From Lachnospiraceae bacterium (GTDB lineage: Bacteria; Bacillota; Clostridia; Lachnospirales; Lachnospiraceae), in contig JAFQBM010000024.1 in NCBI GenBank assembly GCA_017399685.1, forward strand, positions 124,001-188,000: DNA of 64,000 nt, written 5' to 3'. This document shows, one piece after another, positions 28,120 to 36,434 of this stretch. The translations under genes were made by a program, and so were the position numbers. Each line of letters starts with the position of its first letter. Position 1 is the first letter of the stretch. Under the pieces are notes generated by a model, which saw only the letters and a program-made list of their open reading frames with translations, did no database searches and was not told where the DNA came from.

Positions 28120-28806
28120 ATGAGCAGGGAATTGATTTTATCACCGTCTATGCTGTCTGCTGATTTTCCATGTTTGGGACAGGAACTTACGCAGATTGTA
28201 AAAGGTGGGGCGAAGTATATTCATATCGATGTGATGGATGGAGCATTTGTTCCTAACATTTCTTTTGGAATGCCGGTAATGAAGTCTTTGAAGAAATGGA
28301 AAGAGGCAAATCAGGCAGATTTAATTTTTGATGTGCATCTTATGATAGAAGAACCAGCCAGATTCATAGATGATTTCAAGGAAGCAGGGGCAGACATTAT
28401 TACGGTTCATGTTGAGAGTACCAAGCATTTAAATCGTACCATAGCTGCCATAAAAGAAGCCGGTATGAAAGCAGGAGTAGCATTAAATCCGGCAACTCCA
28501 TTGTCTGTATTAGATTACGTTTTAGATGACATTGATATGATTTTGATTATGAGTGTAAATCCGGGTTTTGGTGGACAAAGTTTTATTCCTCAGACTATGC
28601 AGAAATTAAAAGATACAAAAACTATGATTGGTGGCAGAGATATTGATATCCAGGTAGATGGTGGTGTCAATCTGAACAATGCAAAAGAGATTATTCTGGC
28701 AGGAGCCAATGTGCTGGTGGCAGGTTCTGCTGTTTTTGGAAAGAATACTTTGGAACAATGTAAAGCATTTCAGGATTTGTTTAAGGACATAAAGCAAAGC
28801 GTGTAG
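28120..28806 (+). CDS. rpe: Ribulose-phosphate 3-epimerase
   Basis: 228 residues. A TIM-barrel enzyme of the pentose phosphate pathway. Signatures are LSPSMLSADF at the start, HIDVMDGAFVPNISFG (metal ligands, about residue 35) and MSVNPGFGGQSF (about 148), with VDGGVN (about 183). It starts one base after rsgA. The downstream terminator hairpin uses bases of its own stop codon. Confidence 0.97.
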   Translation: MSRELILSPSMLSADFPCLGQELTQIVKGGAKYIHIDVMDGAFVPNISFGMPVMKSLKKWKEANQADLIFDVHLMIEEPARFIDDFKEAGADIITVHVESTKHLNRTIAAIKEAGMKAGVALNPATPLSVLDYVLDDIDMILIMSVNPGFGGQSFIPQTMQKLKDTKTMIGGRDIDIQVDGGVNLNNAKEIILAGANVLVAGSAVFGKNTLEQCKAFQDLFKDIKQSV

Positions 28807-28820
28807 CTTTGCTTTTTTTT
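28791..28820 (+). terminator. Terminator overlapping the rpe stop codon
   Basis: AAAGCAAAGC and GCTTTGCTTT form a 10-bp stem with loop GTGTA, followed by T. The stem begins inside the rpe coding region and the stop TAG sits at the loop/stem border, so translating ribosomes could influence termination and thus reading into thiN. Confidence 0.85.
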
Positions 28821-28837
28821 AAGGATGGTGTACAACA

Positions 28838-29512
28838 ATGCATATAGCACTGGTTTTAAATGGAAATATAGATAAAGGCTTTCTTTTAGAATATCAGGAG
28901 CGAGCTTCCATTGACTTCTGGATTGCCGTAGATGGCGGAATCCGGCATTTTACAAAGGAACTTTTTCCGGATTTATTTCTAGGGGATATGGATTCTTGTA
29001 ATGTTATTCCCGATAGGTTCAGTTCGGAAGAAAAGGCACTTTTTCTTCAGGAAAACTATGGATTAAGTCAGGAAAAGATAAAAAAATTTCCTTGTGAAAA
29101 AGATGAAACGGATTCGGAACTTGCATTGCAACAAGCCATTTTCATGGGTGCTAAGAAAATTACGATTTTTGGATGGAATGGAAGCAGAATTGACCACGTA
29201 TACGGAAACATTTCCTTGCTTACGTATGGAATCAAACATCAGATTCCCATTGTTTTAGAAGATAAAAATAACAGGCTATTTCTGGTGAAGGAACCAGTTC
29301 AGGTTTTAAAAAATGGGTTTTCTTATCTTTCCTTATTTTCTTATAGTGAAGAAGTCACGGGACTGACATTAAGGGGAGTGAAGTATGAAGTGACGGATTT
29401 TACCTTGCGAAAAGGAATGGTAAGGGGGATTAGTAATGAGATTACAAAAGAGGAGGCTTGCATTACAATGAAAAATGGGGAGTTGTTGGTGATGCAAAGT
29501 AAAGAGGAGTAA
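28838..29512 (+). CDS. thiN: Thiamine pyrophosphokinase
   Basis: 224 residues. It makes thiamine diphosphate from thiamine and ATP. The pattern AVDGGIRHF (about residue 31), FLGDMDSC (about 46), EKDETDSELAL (about 88) and FGWNGSRIDH (about 108) is typical of the TPK family. It lies just downstream of the rpe terminator and ends the conserved operon. AAGGATGGTG precedes the ATG. Confidence 0.93.
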   Translation: MHIALVLNGNIDKGFLLEYQERASIDFWIAVDGGIRHFTKELFPDLFLGDMDSCNVIPDRFSSEEKALFLQENYGLSQEKIKKFPCEKDETDSELALQQAIFMGAKKITIFGWNGSRIDHVYGNISLLTYGIKHQIPIVLEDKNNRLFLVKEPVQVLKNGFSYLSLFSYSEEVTGLTLRGVKYEVTDFTLRKGMVRGISNEITKEEACITMKNGELLVMQSKEE

Positions 29513-29520
29513 GAGAAAGA

Positions 29521-29619
29521 ATGATAAGAGATGATATTGAAATCAAGATAGAGGATTTTAATGATAAAATGTCATTACTAAAATTCGTGCAATATACAAA
29601 ATACAAGGAGTGGGAATAG
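29521..29619 (+). CDS. Small frame of 32 residues, possible gene remnant
   Basis: MIRDDIEIKIEDFNDKMSLL and 12 more residues, ending KYKEWE. It starts nine bases after the thiN stop with only AGAGGAGTAAGAG as a ribosome site inside thiN. No family is recognised; it may be a fragment marking the start of the accessory region, or not translated. Confidence 0.3.
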   Translation: MIRDDIEIKIEDFNDKMSLLKFVQYTKYKEWE

Positions 29620-29621
29620 GA

Positions 29622-29939
29622 ATGAAAATAATCACATTATGTGGAAGTTTAAAGTTTCAAAAAGAGATGATGATGGTTGCTGAAAAAATGGCATTAAAAG
29701 GAAATTGTATTCTTACACCGGTTTATCCAATAATAGAAAACTGTGAAAGAACGGATGAACAGTTAAGTAAATTGAAGGAAGCACATTATAAAAGAATAGA
29801 ACTTTCAGATGCGATATTAGTAATAAACGTAGATAACTATATAGGAAATAGTACAAATTTAGAAATAGAATATGCAAGAAAATTGGACAAGGAAATAATA
29901 TATTATACAGATTTGATAAACAGTACAGCACCAATCTGA
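29622..29939 (+). CDS. Nucleoside 2-deoxyribosyltransferase-like protein
   Basis: About 105 residues. The start is ATG at 29622, following AAGGAG by 11 bases. MKIITLCGSLKF at the N-terminus, LSDAILVINVDNYIGNSTN in the middle and LEIEYARKLDKEI at the end fit the NDT/DUF4406 fold; the Glu in LEIEYA is at the place of the catalytic Glu. It is shorter than true deoxyribosyltransferases (about 150), so substrate and activity are unclear. First clear gene of the accessory region. Confidence 0.65.
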   Translation: MKIITLCGSLKFQKEMMMVAEKMALKGNCILTPVYPIIENCERTDEQLSKLKEAHYKRIELSDAILVINVDNYIGNSTNLEIEYARKLDKEIIYYTDLINSTAPI

Positions 29940-30008
29940 ACCAAACAAAGCATAAAAAAAAGTAATGCTTACAAAGAAAGTAGTGACTACAGAGTAGAGG
30001 TGATAATT

Positions 30009-30536
30009 ATGAAATTGGTATTTCCAAATTTACTTTATAAGGAAAAAGTGATACAGTTCATAAATGAATTTTATGAGTATCATTCAGATATAAATGGAAG
30101 TGGTGGTCTGGAGAATTATTTAGAAAAGTCCACTTATGAAGAATGGTTGAAAAAGGTTTTGGCAGATATTGATATTGCAAACGTTTCGAAGCCTAGAGTT
30201 CCGGCATTAACATATTTTTATGTTCGTGAAGAAGATGATAAAATCATAGGGATGATAAACATACGATTGGCATTAAATGATTTCCTGAAGAAAGAGGGAG
30301 GTCATATAGGGTATTGTGTAAGACCAACTGAGCGGCAGAAGCATTATGCAACAGATATGTTGAAAGATGCCTTAAAAGTATGTGATACACTTGGAATGCA
30401 AGAAGTGATTTTGACTTGCGATAAGACCAATATTCCATCAGCTAATGTAATTAAAAACTGTAAAGGGGTACTTGAGGCAGAATTTTATAGTGAAACTTTC
30501 AAAGATGTAATACAGAAATATATTATTGAGCGATAG
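30009..30536 (+). CDS. GNAT family N-acetyltransferase
   Basis: 175 residues. The start is ATG at 30009 behind AGAGGTG. KIIGMINIRLALNDFLKKEG and GHIGYCVRPTERQKHYATDM are GNAT motifs; the acetyl-CoA loop R-x-x-x-x-[GY]-x-[GA] is modified to RPTERQKHYA, as in several related acetyltransferases. The substrate is unknown. It is the first of several GNAT genes in this accessory region. Confidence 0.8.
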   Translation: MKLVFPNLLYKEKVIQFINEFYEYHSDINGSGGLENYLEKSTYEEWLKKVLADIDIANVSKPRVPALTYFYVREEDDKIIGMINIRLALNDFLKKEGGHIGYCVRPTERQKHYATDMLKDALKVCDTLGMQEVILTCDKTNIPSANVIKNCKGVLEAEFYSETFKDVIQKYIIER

Positions 30537-30546
30537 AGGTGTGATT

Positions 30547-31476
30547 ATGGATTTTCTGGAACTTGAATCAGAGAGATTGTTATTTAGAAAATATAAAATG
30601 GAAGACTATCCGGTTTTCTACGATATGTTAAGCAATTTAGAAAATATAAAATACCGCTCAGGTGAACCAAAAAGTGAAGAAGATGTTCGTGAGTATATTA
30701 AATGGGGCATCCAATGTGCAGAACAAAAACCATGTATAAATTTTAGATATGCCATTGTGTTAAAAGAAACTGGAGAAACCATAGGGTCTTGTGAACTAGC
30801 ATTTACTGATAAAGACCCGGCAGAATTAGCATGGGAATTACATCGTAATTATTGGAGACAAGGTTATGGAACAGAAATAGGTCATACTTTATTAAGATTA
30901 GGGTTTGATTTACTTGGACTCAGACGAATTATTGCGGATTGTAATTCATTAAATAAAGGTTCCTATGGAATCATGGAAAAGATAGGAATGCGTAGAGAAG
31001 CACATTATGTTAAATACTATCGTGGAAATAGTGCTCTGAATCATGAGTGGTGCGACAAATATTTGTATGCCATTTTGCAGGAGGAGTATTTTGCGATGAA
31101 GAAGGAAAAAATAACTTTATGTGGAGATAACTGTATGAAATGTCCACGATATAATGCACAAACTGATGAAGAATTAAAGGCGGTTGCAGAATTATGGTAT
31201 AAGGTAGGATGGAGAGAATGTGTTGTTTCGAATGAAGAAATTGCCTGTACGGGTTGTTCTTCTCATAAACAATGTACATATCAATTAGTAAAATGTACAC
31301 AAGAACATGGAGTGGATAAATGTAATCAGTGTGGTGAATTTCCGTGCGAGAAAATAAAAGCCATGTTGAAGCGTTCTGCTGAATATCAAGAAAAGTGTAA
31401 AGATGTATGTTCAGAACAGGAATATATTATGTTGGAAAAAGCTTTTTTTGATAAAGAGAATAACTTAAAGAAATAA
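30547..31476 (+). CDS. GNAT acetyltransferase fused to DUF3795 domain
   Basis: 309 residues with ATG at 30547 behind GAGGTG. Residues 1-180 are a RimJ/RimL-type GNAT domain (ELESERLLFRKYKMEDYPVF; YWRQGYGTEIG as the acetyl-CoA loop). From about residue 185 the protein continues into a Cys-rich domain with CGDNCMKCPRYNA, CTGCSSHKQC and KCNQCGEFPC, typical of DUF3795. The fusion has no stop or frame shift at the join, where an internal ATG (MKKEKITLCG) could be the old start of a separate DUF3795 gene. A broken copy of its 3' end lies at 36222. Confidence 0.8.
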   Translation: MDFLELESERLLFRKYKMEDYPVFYDMLSNLENIKYRSGEPKSEEDVREYIKWGIQCAEQKPCINFRYAIVLKETGETIGSCELAFTDKDPAELAWELHRNYWRQGYGTEIGHTLLRLGFDLLGLRRIIADCNSLNKGSYGIMEKIGMRREAHYVKYYRGNSALNHEWCDKYLYAILQEEYFAMKKEKITLCGDNCMKCPRYNAQTDEELKAVAELWYKVGWRECVVSNEEIACTGCSSHKQCTYQLVKCTQEHGVDKCNQCGEFPCEKIKAMLKRSAEYQEKCKDVCSEQEYIMLEKAFFDKENNLKK

Positions 31477-31519
31477 TCAGGTAATTTGTGATGATGGTTA
31501 TTAGTGCTTTGTTTTTTTG
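31348..31519 (+). repeat. Direct repeat copy 1 (3' end of the GNAT-DUF3795 gene)
   Basis: About 170 bases that recur near-identically at 36222-36388. The shared part runs from GAGAAAA before the codons for MLKRSAEYQEKCKDV, through the stop codon and into the non-coding tail (GTAATTTGTGATG, GGTTATTA, GCTTTG). Confidence 0.9.
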
Positions 31520-31585
31520 CAGTACAATATACTTATATTTTTACGTTGTCTGATGTCAAATACATTCTAAATGGAGAAATTTAGT

Positions 31586-31632
31586 GAGCAGATATTGTGG
31601 CTTTAAATGCTACAGTATCTGTTTATTTTTTT
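31586..31632 (+). terminator. Terminator-like hairpin upstream of the AAA/nuclease gene
   Basis: GCAGATA, TGT and GC pair with GC, ACA and TATCTGT across single mismatches around loop TTTAAAT, then TTTATTTTTTT follows. It probably ends the GNAT-DUF3795 transcript. Confidence 0.7.
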
Positions 31633-31677
31633 GAAAAAATATAGTTATGAATGATGAATGTGGACGACAGAGAAACG

Positions 31678-31706
31678 TTGCATTTTAAAAGGAAATCCGT
31701 TATACT
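31678..31706 (+). promoter_or_regulatory. Sigma-A type promoter for the AAA/nuclease gene
   Basis: TTGCAT (31678-31683), a 17-base spacer and TATACT (31701-31706), 44 bases ahead of the ATG at 31750. Confidence 0.65.
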
Positions 31707-31749
31707 AACCATAGTGAATAAGAGGGATTTTGAAAGGGTGTGAATAGAT

Positions 31750-33486
31750 ATGGAGAACCTGAAAGCAACAACAAATATAAATACAGTGAATCTAACCAAT
31801 ACAGTGGGAATTGGAATACAAGATTTTTCGGAATTACGTGAGAATCATAAATTTTATATTGACAAAACATCATTTATTAAGGAATGGTGGGAAAATGGCG
31901 ACAGTGTAACCTTAATCACACGCCCAAGACGTTTTGGAAAAACTCTGAACATGTCCATGGTAGAGGAATTTTTTTCTGTGGATTATGCAGGAAGAGGGGA
32001 TTTGTTCGAAGGGCTTTCTATCTGGGAGGAAGAGAAATTTAGAAAGTTACAGGGAACCTATCCTGTCATCAGTTTATCTTTTGCACGAGTAAAAGACACG
32101 GATTACGAATCCACAGCATATCATATCCGGGAATTGCTTATGAAGGAATATGAAAAATACTGTTTTTTAATGGACAGTGATGTTTTGTCGGATGTAGAAA
32201 AAGCGTATTATCAGCGGATGCGGGAAGATATGAAAACCTTGGATGTGTCTATGTCACTGCATAACTTATCTGATTTTATTAGCCGGTATTATGGGAAAAA
32301 GGTTATCATTCTTCTTGACGAGTATGACACCCCGATGCAGGAAGCCTATGTTCATGGTTTTTGGGATGAGATGGTAGCTTTTATAAGGAGTCTCTTTAAT
32401 TCTACCTTTAAAACCAATCCTTATATGGGTTGGGCGATTATGACAGGAATTACAAGAGTTTCGAAAGAGTCAGTTTTCTCTGATTTGAATAATTTAAAAG
32501 TGGTAACCACCACTTCAGATGAATATGCCACATCTTTTGGTTTTACAGAAGAAGAAGTATTTGCGGCACTGGATGCCGGTGGACTGGGGGAAGAAAAACA
32601 AAAAGTGAAGGAATGGTACGATGGATTCGTATTTGGCGAACATAGGGATATCTATAATCCATGGTCGATTCTTAATTTTCTGGATACTGGTAAATATCAG
32701 ACATATTGGGCCAATACCAGCTCCAACAGTCTGGTGGGAAAACTAATCAGACGGGGGGACAGACAGGTAAAATTGACTTTTGAACAACTGTTACAGGGAA
32801 AAACTATAAAGTGTCCTATTGATGAACAGATTGTATATAACCAGCTTGATGAGAATGAAGCCGCTATCTGGAGTCTGCTTGTTGCCAGTGGATATTTAAA
32901 GGTAATAAGTTATGAAGACCTACTGCTTGTTGGGGATGCGGAACCTTTATATGAACTGACCTTTACCAATTACGAGGTAAGACGTATGTTTTACAGTATG
33001 GTAAGAGGCTGGTTTGCCAGAGCAGGAGCCGACTATAACGATTTTGTAAAGGCGCTGCTTATAGGGGATTTGGATTCCATGAATGAATATATGAATGAGG
33101 TGGCTTTAAAAATATTCAGTTATTTTGACACCGGAAGCAATCCATCTAAAGTCCAGCCGGAACGTTTTTACCATGGATTTGTATTAGGGTTGCTGGTGGA
33201 TTTAAAAGGACGTTACCATATGACCTCTAACCGGGAAAGTGGATTCGGCAGATATGATATTATGTTAGAACCGGTAAAGCCGGAACAGGACGATGCCATT
33301 ATTATTGAATTTAAAGTGTTTCATCCGAAAAAAGAGCAGTCCATGGAAGAAACCATTGCCGCAGCTCTTAACCAGATAGAGAAAAAACAATATGAAGCAG
33401 ACCTTATCGCCAAAGGAATCCCAAAAGACAAGATACGAAAATACGGCTTTGCCTTTGAAGGAAAGAATGTGCTGATAGGGGTATAA
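31750..33486 (+). CDS. AAA-ATPase-like / PD-(D/E)XK nuclease family protein
   Basis: 578 residues of the AAA-ATPase_like (PF09820) plus PD-(D/E)XK nuclease (PF08011) architecture. The nucleotide loop is RPRRFGKTLNMS (about residues 58-69), where RRFGKT stands in for the Walker A GKT; the Walker B motif is VIILLDEYDTP (about 184-194). Near the C-terminus FGRYDIML (about 499) and IIIEFKV (about 518) supply the D...ExK nuclease residues. The family is widespread in gut Firmicutes and Bacteroidetes, often in many copies; its function is not established, though a mobile-element or defence link has been suggested. It has its own promoter. Base use is closer to the core genome than that of its neighbours. 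Confidence 0.88.
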   Translation: MENLKATTNINTVNLTNTVGIGIQDFSELRENHKFYIDKTSFIKEWWENGDSVTLITRPRRFGKTLNMSMVEEFFSVDYAGRGDLFEGLSIWEEEKFRKLQGTYPVISLSFARVKDTDYESTAYHIRELLMKEYEKYCFLMDSDVLSDVEKAYYQRMREDMKTLDVSMSLHNLSDFISRYYGKKVIILLDEYDTPMQEAYVHGFWDEMVAFIRSLFNSTFKTNPYMGWAIMTGITRVSKESVFSDLNNLKVVTTTSDEYATSFGFTEEEVFAALDAGGLGEEKQKVKEWYDGFVFGEHRDIYNPWSILNFLDTGKYQTYWANTSSNSLVGKLIRRGDRQVKLTFEQLLQGKTIKCPIDEQIVYNQLDENEAAIWSLLVASGYLKVISYEDLLLVGDAEPLYELTFTNYEVRRMFYSMVRGWFARAGADYNDFVKALLIGDLDSMNEYMNEVALKIFSYFDTGSNPSKVQPERFYHGFVLGLLVDLKGRYHMTSNRESGFGRYDIMLEPVKPEQDDAIIIEFKVFHPKKEQSMEETIAAALNQIEKKQYEADLIAKGIPKDKIRKYGFAFEGKNVLIGV

Positions 33487-33547
33487 GAAACATGATACAA
33501 TCTGATGCTGCAGTTGTTATGAAAAACTTCAGTATCAAACGTGACCG

Positions 33548-33706
33548 ATGCAAAAAGATCATGGTTTTAATGAAGGACATAGAACACATACTTTTGAGTG
33601 GTTAGAGTTTGACAGATTAAAGGATGAATATTTCTATGCTTTGTTCTTGAAAAAGGATATTTATCATATTCCTAATGAATTTACTATCAGGACTGAAATT
33701 GAATAA
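33548..33706 (+). pseudogene. Nudix hydrolase, C-terminal fragment
   Basis: The frame from an incidental ATG encodes 52 residues ending HTFEWLEFDRLKDEYFYALF and HIPNEFTIRTEIE, which read like the C-terminal end of a Nudix hydrolase (FEWLPLDELK...PLFLKEKI...LPEHFTLRTEIE type). The catalytic Nudix box is absent, so this is a remnant. It lies between the AAA/nuclease gene and the next unknown gene. Confidence 0.7.
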
Positions 33707-33742
33707 TTCATCAAAATTCGATTTTGTGAGGTGACATGAAAT

Positions 33743-34300
33743 ATGTTTTTATATCATTATTTTGATAAGACAATCGGACCATTTAAAAACTTGTCAGACT
33801 TATCTTTGGATGATGCAAATACCATACTTAAAGAAATTGCAATTACAAAACCTAATGTACAATGTGCTAAAAGAAATGCTGATTACATGCAGGCACGGGT
33901 TTATTACGAGAATATATTACGAAATGAGTTTCAGAAGAAAGGTGGCTTAATTTATAGACAAGTACCACATTATATGGTTGTAGAACATAGCCCATGGTTA
34001 AGTACTTGGTATGAGAATTGTTCTTTTATAAAAATCCCTATGGAAGAGTTTGATTTGCGGACAGTATCTTTTACATATGGAGATTCACATCCAACCTTTA
34101 GTGACAGGGTAAATGATGGAAAAGAGTATCGCAAGAAACTTTATACATATGATGAAATCCTAGAGATTATAGAAAAATATGGATTACCTCAAGACTGGAA
34201 TGATGATGGAACATATGGACCGGAAAGATATATTGAAGCACATATCTGGAGTGATGAGGTTATTGGTAGATACCTAAATAAGTTAAATTCAGAGAGTTAA
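33743..34300 (+). CDS. Uncharacterised protein, possibly conserved in Firmicutes
   Basis: 185 residues, soluble, no named domain recognised. It begins MFLYHYFDKTIGPFKNLSDL and has clear-cut segments VPHYMVVEHSPWLSTWYEN, IPMEEFDLRTVSFTYGDSHP and GTYGPERYIEAHIW, rich in aromatic and charged residues and looking like an enzyme-type fold. I recall similar full-length proteins in other Firmicutes but cannot name a function. GAGGTG lies 11 bases ahead of the ATG. It is followed 15 bases later by a GNAT gene. Confidence 0.65.
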   Translation: MFLYHYFDKTIGPFKNLSDLSLDDANTILKEIAITKPNVQCAKRNADYMQARVYYENILRNEFQKKGGLIYRQVPHYMVVEHSPWLSTWYENCSFIKIPMEEFDLRTVSFTYGDSHPTFSDRVNDGKEYRKKLYTYDEILEIIEKYGLPQDWNDDGTYGPERYIEAHIWSDEVIGRYLNKLNSES

Positions 34301-34314
34301 GGAGATATACCCAA

Positions 34315-34839
34315 ATGATAATTGAAACAGAAAGACTAATATTAAGAGAATATACACTTGAGGATTTTGATGCACTATTTGAAATAATGTCAGATTCGGA
34401 AACGATGCAGCATTATCCTAAGCCTTTTGACGAAGAACGTACGAAAGGATGGATTGAATGGAATCTTCAAAATTATAAAGAATATGGATTTGGTTTATGG
34501 GCTGTTGTTCTAAAAGAGACAGGTGAGTTTATAGGTGACTGTGGAATTACAATTCAAAATATTGATGGAGAACTACTTCCGGAAATAGGTTACCATATTC
34601 ATAAGAAATATTGGAGAAGAGGATTTGGAAGTGAAGCAGCAAAAGCGGTTAGGGATTGGTCATTTGAAAATACGGAATATGATTGTTTGTATTCCTATAT
34701 GAAATATACAAATATAGGTTCATATTCTACAGCTATTGCGAATGGCATGAAGAAGGTAAAAGAATATCCAGATGAAAAAAATACAATTTCGTATGCTTAT
34801 GCAATAACACGTGATGAGTGGAAGTCTCTTAAGAGATAA
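34315..34839 (+). CDS. GNAT family N-acetyltransferase (RimJ/RimL type)
   Basis: 174 residues starting after AAGGAGATAT. IIETERLILREYTLEDFDAL is the typical N-terminus and KKYWRRGFGSEAAKAV (about residue 98 onward) is the acetyl-CoA loop. Members acetylate ribosomal protein N-termini, antibiotics or small metabolites; the substrate here cannot be told. Intact, in contrast to the fragment that follows. Confidence 0.85.
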   Translation: MIIETERLILREYTLEDFDALFEIMSDSETMQHYPKPFDEERTKGWIEWNLQNYKEYGFGLWAVVLKETGEFIGDCGITIQNIDGELLPEIGYHIHKKYWRRGFGSEAAKAVRDWSFENTEYDCLYSYMKYTNIGSYSTAIANGMKKVKEYPDEKNTISYAYAITRDEWKSLKR

Positions 34840-34926
34840 ATAGAGAATATGTTGGAAGACTGTTTTATTCTATGTTAAGAAAAGAGTTTGAAGCGAAATA
34901 ATAACCCAGATTTCTAGGGGGCAATA

Positions 34927-35058
34927 ATGAATTATAGAAAAGCAAATATAGAAGATGTCAATCAATCAGTACAATTAAGAAAAAAGCAGCTTATTGATGA
35001 GGGATGTTATTCAGAGAATAATATTGATGCTGAAGGCTTTATGAGTAAAAAATTATAA
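34927..35058 (+). pseudogene. GNAT acetyltransferase, N-terminal fragment
   Basis: 43 residues, MNYRKANIEDVNQSVQLRKK then QLIDEGCYSENN, ending KKL. This is the first beta-alpha unit of a GNAT domain; the acetyl-CoA loop and the rest are missing, and a full racemase gene starts 22 bases later. AGGGGGC precedes the ATG, so it may still be translated. Confidence 0.6.
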
Positions 35059-35079
35059 CGTAGTGTAAGGAGGAATATT

Positions 35080-35796
35080 ATGAAAAAATTGGGCTTAGTT
35101 GGTGGTATGGGACCAGAGTCAACGATTCCATATTATCATGATATTGTATATGGTGTTCAAGAGGCTTTAGGACAATCAGTATTTCCAGAATTGTCAATAG
35201 AAAGCGTAAACGTTTTTGATGTTTTAAGATTATGTGGTGAACAAAAATTCGATGAATTAACAGAATATCTGATGAAGGCAATCAATAATTTAGCTAAAAG
35301 CGGTGCGGATTTTGCAGCATTATCAGCAAATACACCACATATTGTATTTGATAGACTGAAAGAAAAATCGCCGATTCCGTTGATTAGTATTGTTGAAGCA
35401 ACCTGTGAAGAGGCTAAACAAAAAGAATTAAAGAAAATCGGTTTGCTGGGTACAATCTTTACTATGACAGGAGAGTTTTTCAAAGAACCTTTTGTAAAAA
35501 ATGGAATTCAAGTTGTTATTCCATCGGAAGAAGAGATGAAATTGATAAATGAAAAAATATCCACGGAGTTAGAATTGGGAATTGTAAAAGAAGAAACTTT
35601 ATTATCTTTTCAACAAATAATCTCTCGGATGAAGGATGAGAACAGTATAGAAGCAATTGTGTTAGGATGTACAGAACTTCCAATGTTGTTAAATGATGAT
35701 GTAAGTCCTGTTTCTTGTTTGGATACAATGCAGATACATATTAATGCTATTATAAATACGATTTTAGATAGGGATTTGGAGGATGCACATAATTGA
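35080..35796 (+). CDS. Aspartate/glutamate racemase family protein
   Basis: 238 residues, starting after AAGGAGG. GLVGGMGPESTIPYYHDI and VLGCTELPMLL show the Asp/Glu racemase fold; length is normal. The second catalytic Cys is present in GCTEL (about residue 193). At the first catalytic place the protein has SANTPH (about residue 83) instead of CNTxH or TNTxH, so one of the two acid/base residues is Ala. It may be one-sided in specificity, or have another role such as isomerase or hydrolase. Its last codons overlap the TTG start of the next gene. Confidence 0.82.
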   Translation: MKKLGLVGGMGPESTIPYYHDIVYGVQEALGQSVFPELSIESVNVFDVLRLCGEQKFDELTEYLMKAINNLAKSGADFAALSANTPHIVFDRLKEKSPIPLISIVEATCEEAKQKELKKIGLLGTIFTMTGEFFKEPFVKNGIQVVIPSEEEMKLINEKISTELELGIVKEETLLSFQQIISRMKDENSIEAIVLGCTELPMLLNDDVSPVSCLDTMQIHINAIINTILDRDLEDAHN

Positions 35797-36209
35797 TAAT
35801 TTATGAAGATAAACTGACTGCACAAGAATTTGTGGATCTAATAGAAGCAGTAGGATGGGGAAAAACGAATTTAGAACAAATTGAAATAGCATTAGAAAAT
35901 ACGATTTATTCGGTATCTGTTGAAATAGATGGTAAGATAATTGGTATGGGCAGAGTAATTGGAGATGGAGCTAGAGTTTTTTACATACAGGATGTTGTTA
36001 TACACCCAGATTATCAAGGAATAGGAATAGGAACTAAAATTATGGAAAAATTGATAGCATACATTAAGAAAGTCAAGCTTTATGATTGTAATATTATGGT
36101 GGGGCTTATGTCTGCGAAAGATAAAGAATGTTTTTATGAGAGATTTGGATTTAGAAAAAGGCCTAACGATTATCAGGGGAATGGAATGATGCTAAATATC
36201 AGTAAGTAG
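35793..36209 (+). CDS. GNAT family N-acetyltransferase
   Basis: 138 residues with a TTG start overlapping the previous stop (TTGA); GGAGGATG lies in the end of the racemase gene. KIIGMGRVIGDGARVFYIQD and VVIHPDYQGIGIGTKIMEKL are strong GNAT motifs including the Q-x-x-G-x-G acetyl-CoA loop, and FYERFGFRKRP is the C-terminal signature. It is coupled to the racemase-like gene, so the two may share a pathway. Confidence 0.87.
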   Translation: MIIYEDKLTAQEFVDLIEAVGWGKTNLEQIEIALENTIYSVSVEIDGKIIGMGRVIGDGARVFYIQDVVIHPDYQGIGIGTKIMEKLIAYIKKVKLYDCNIMVGLMSAKDKECFYERFGFRKRPNDYQGNGMMLNISK

Positions 36210-36221
36210 TTTGAAGTTATG

Positions 36222-36342
36222 GAGAAAAAAAGCTATGTTGAAGCGTTCTGCTGAATATCAAGAAAAGTGTAAAGATGTATGTTCGGAACAGAAATGTATT
36301 ATGTTGGAAAAAGCTTTTTGATAAAGAGAATAACTTAAAGAA
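36222..36342 (+). pseudogene. DUF3795 gene, 3' fragment with frame shift
   Basis: It carries the codons for MLKRSAEYQEKCKDVCSEQ as in the gene ending at 31476, but the upstream part is missing and the loss of two T in the GCTTTTTG run shifts the frame before the old stop. It is a dead copy of the C-terminal end of the GNAT-DUF3795 gene or of a close relative. Confidence 0.75.
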
Positions 36343-36388
36343 ATAATTAGGTAATTTGTGATGCTGGTTATTATTGCTTTGTTTTTTG
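36222..36388 (+). repeat. Direct repeat copy 2
   Basis: Near-identical to 31348-31519 over about 165 bases, including the non-coding tail after the stop codon. Differences are a few substitutions and a shortened T run (GCTTTTTTTG to GCTTTTTG). Confidence 0.9.
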
Positions 36389-36434
36389 GATTACAACAGA
36401 ATGCTAATTTGATAAAAAAGGAGAATACCATAGG

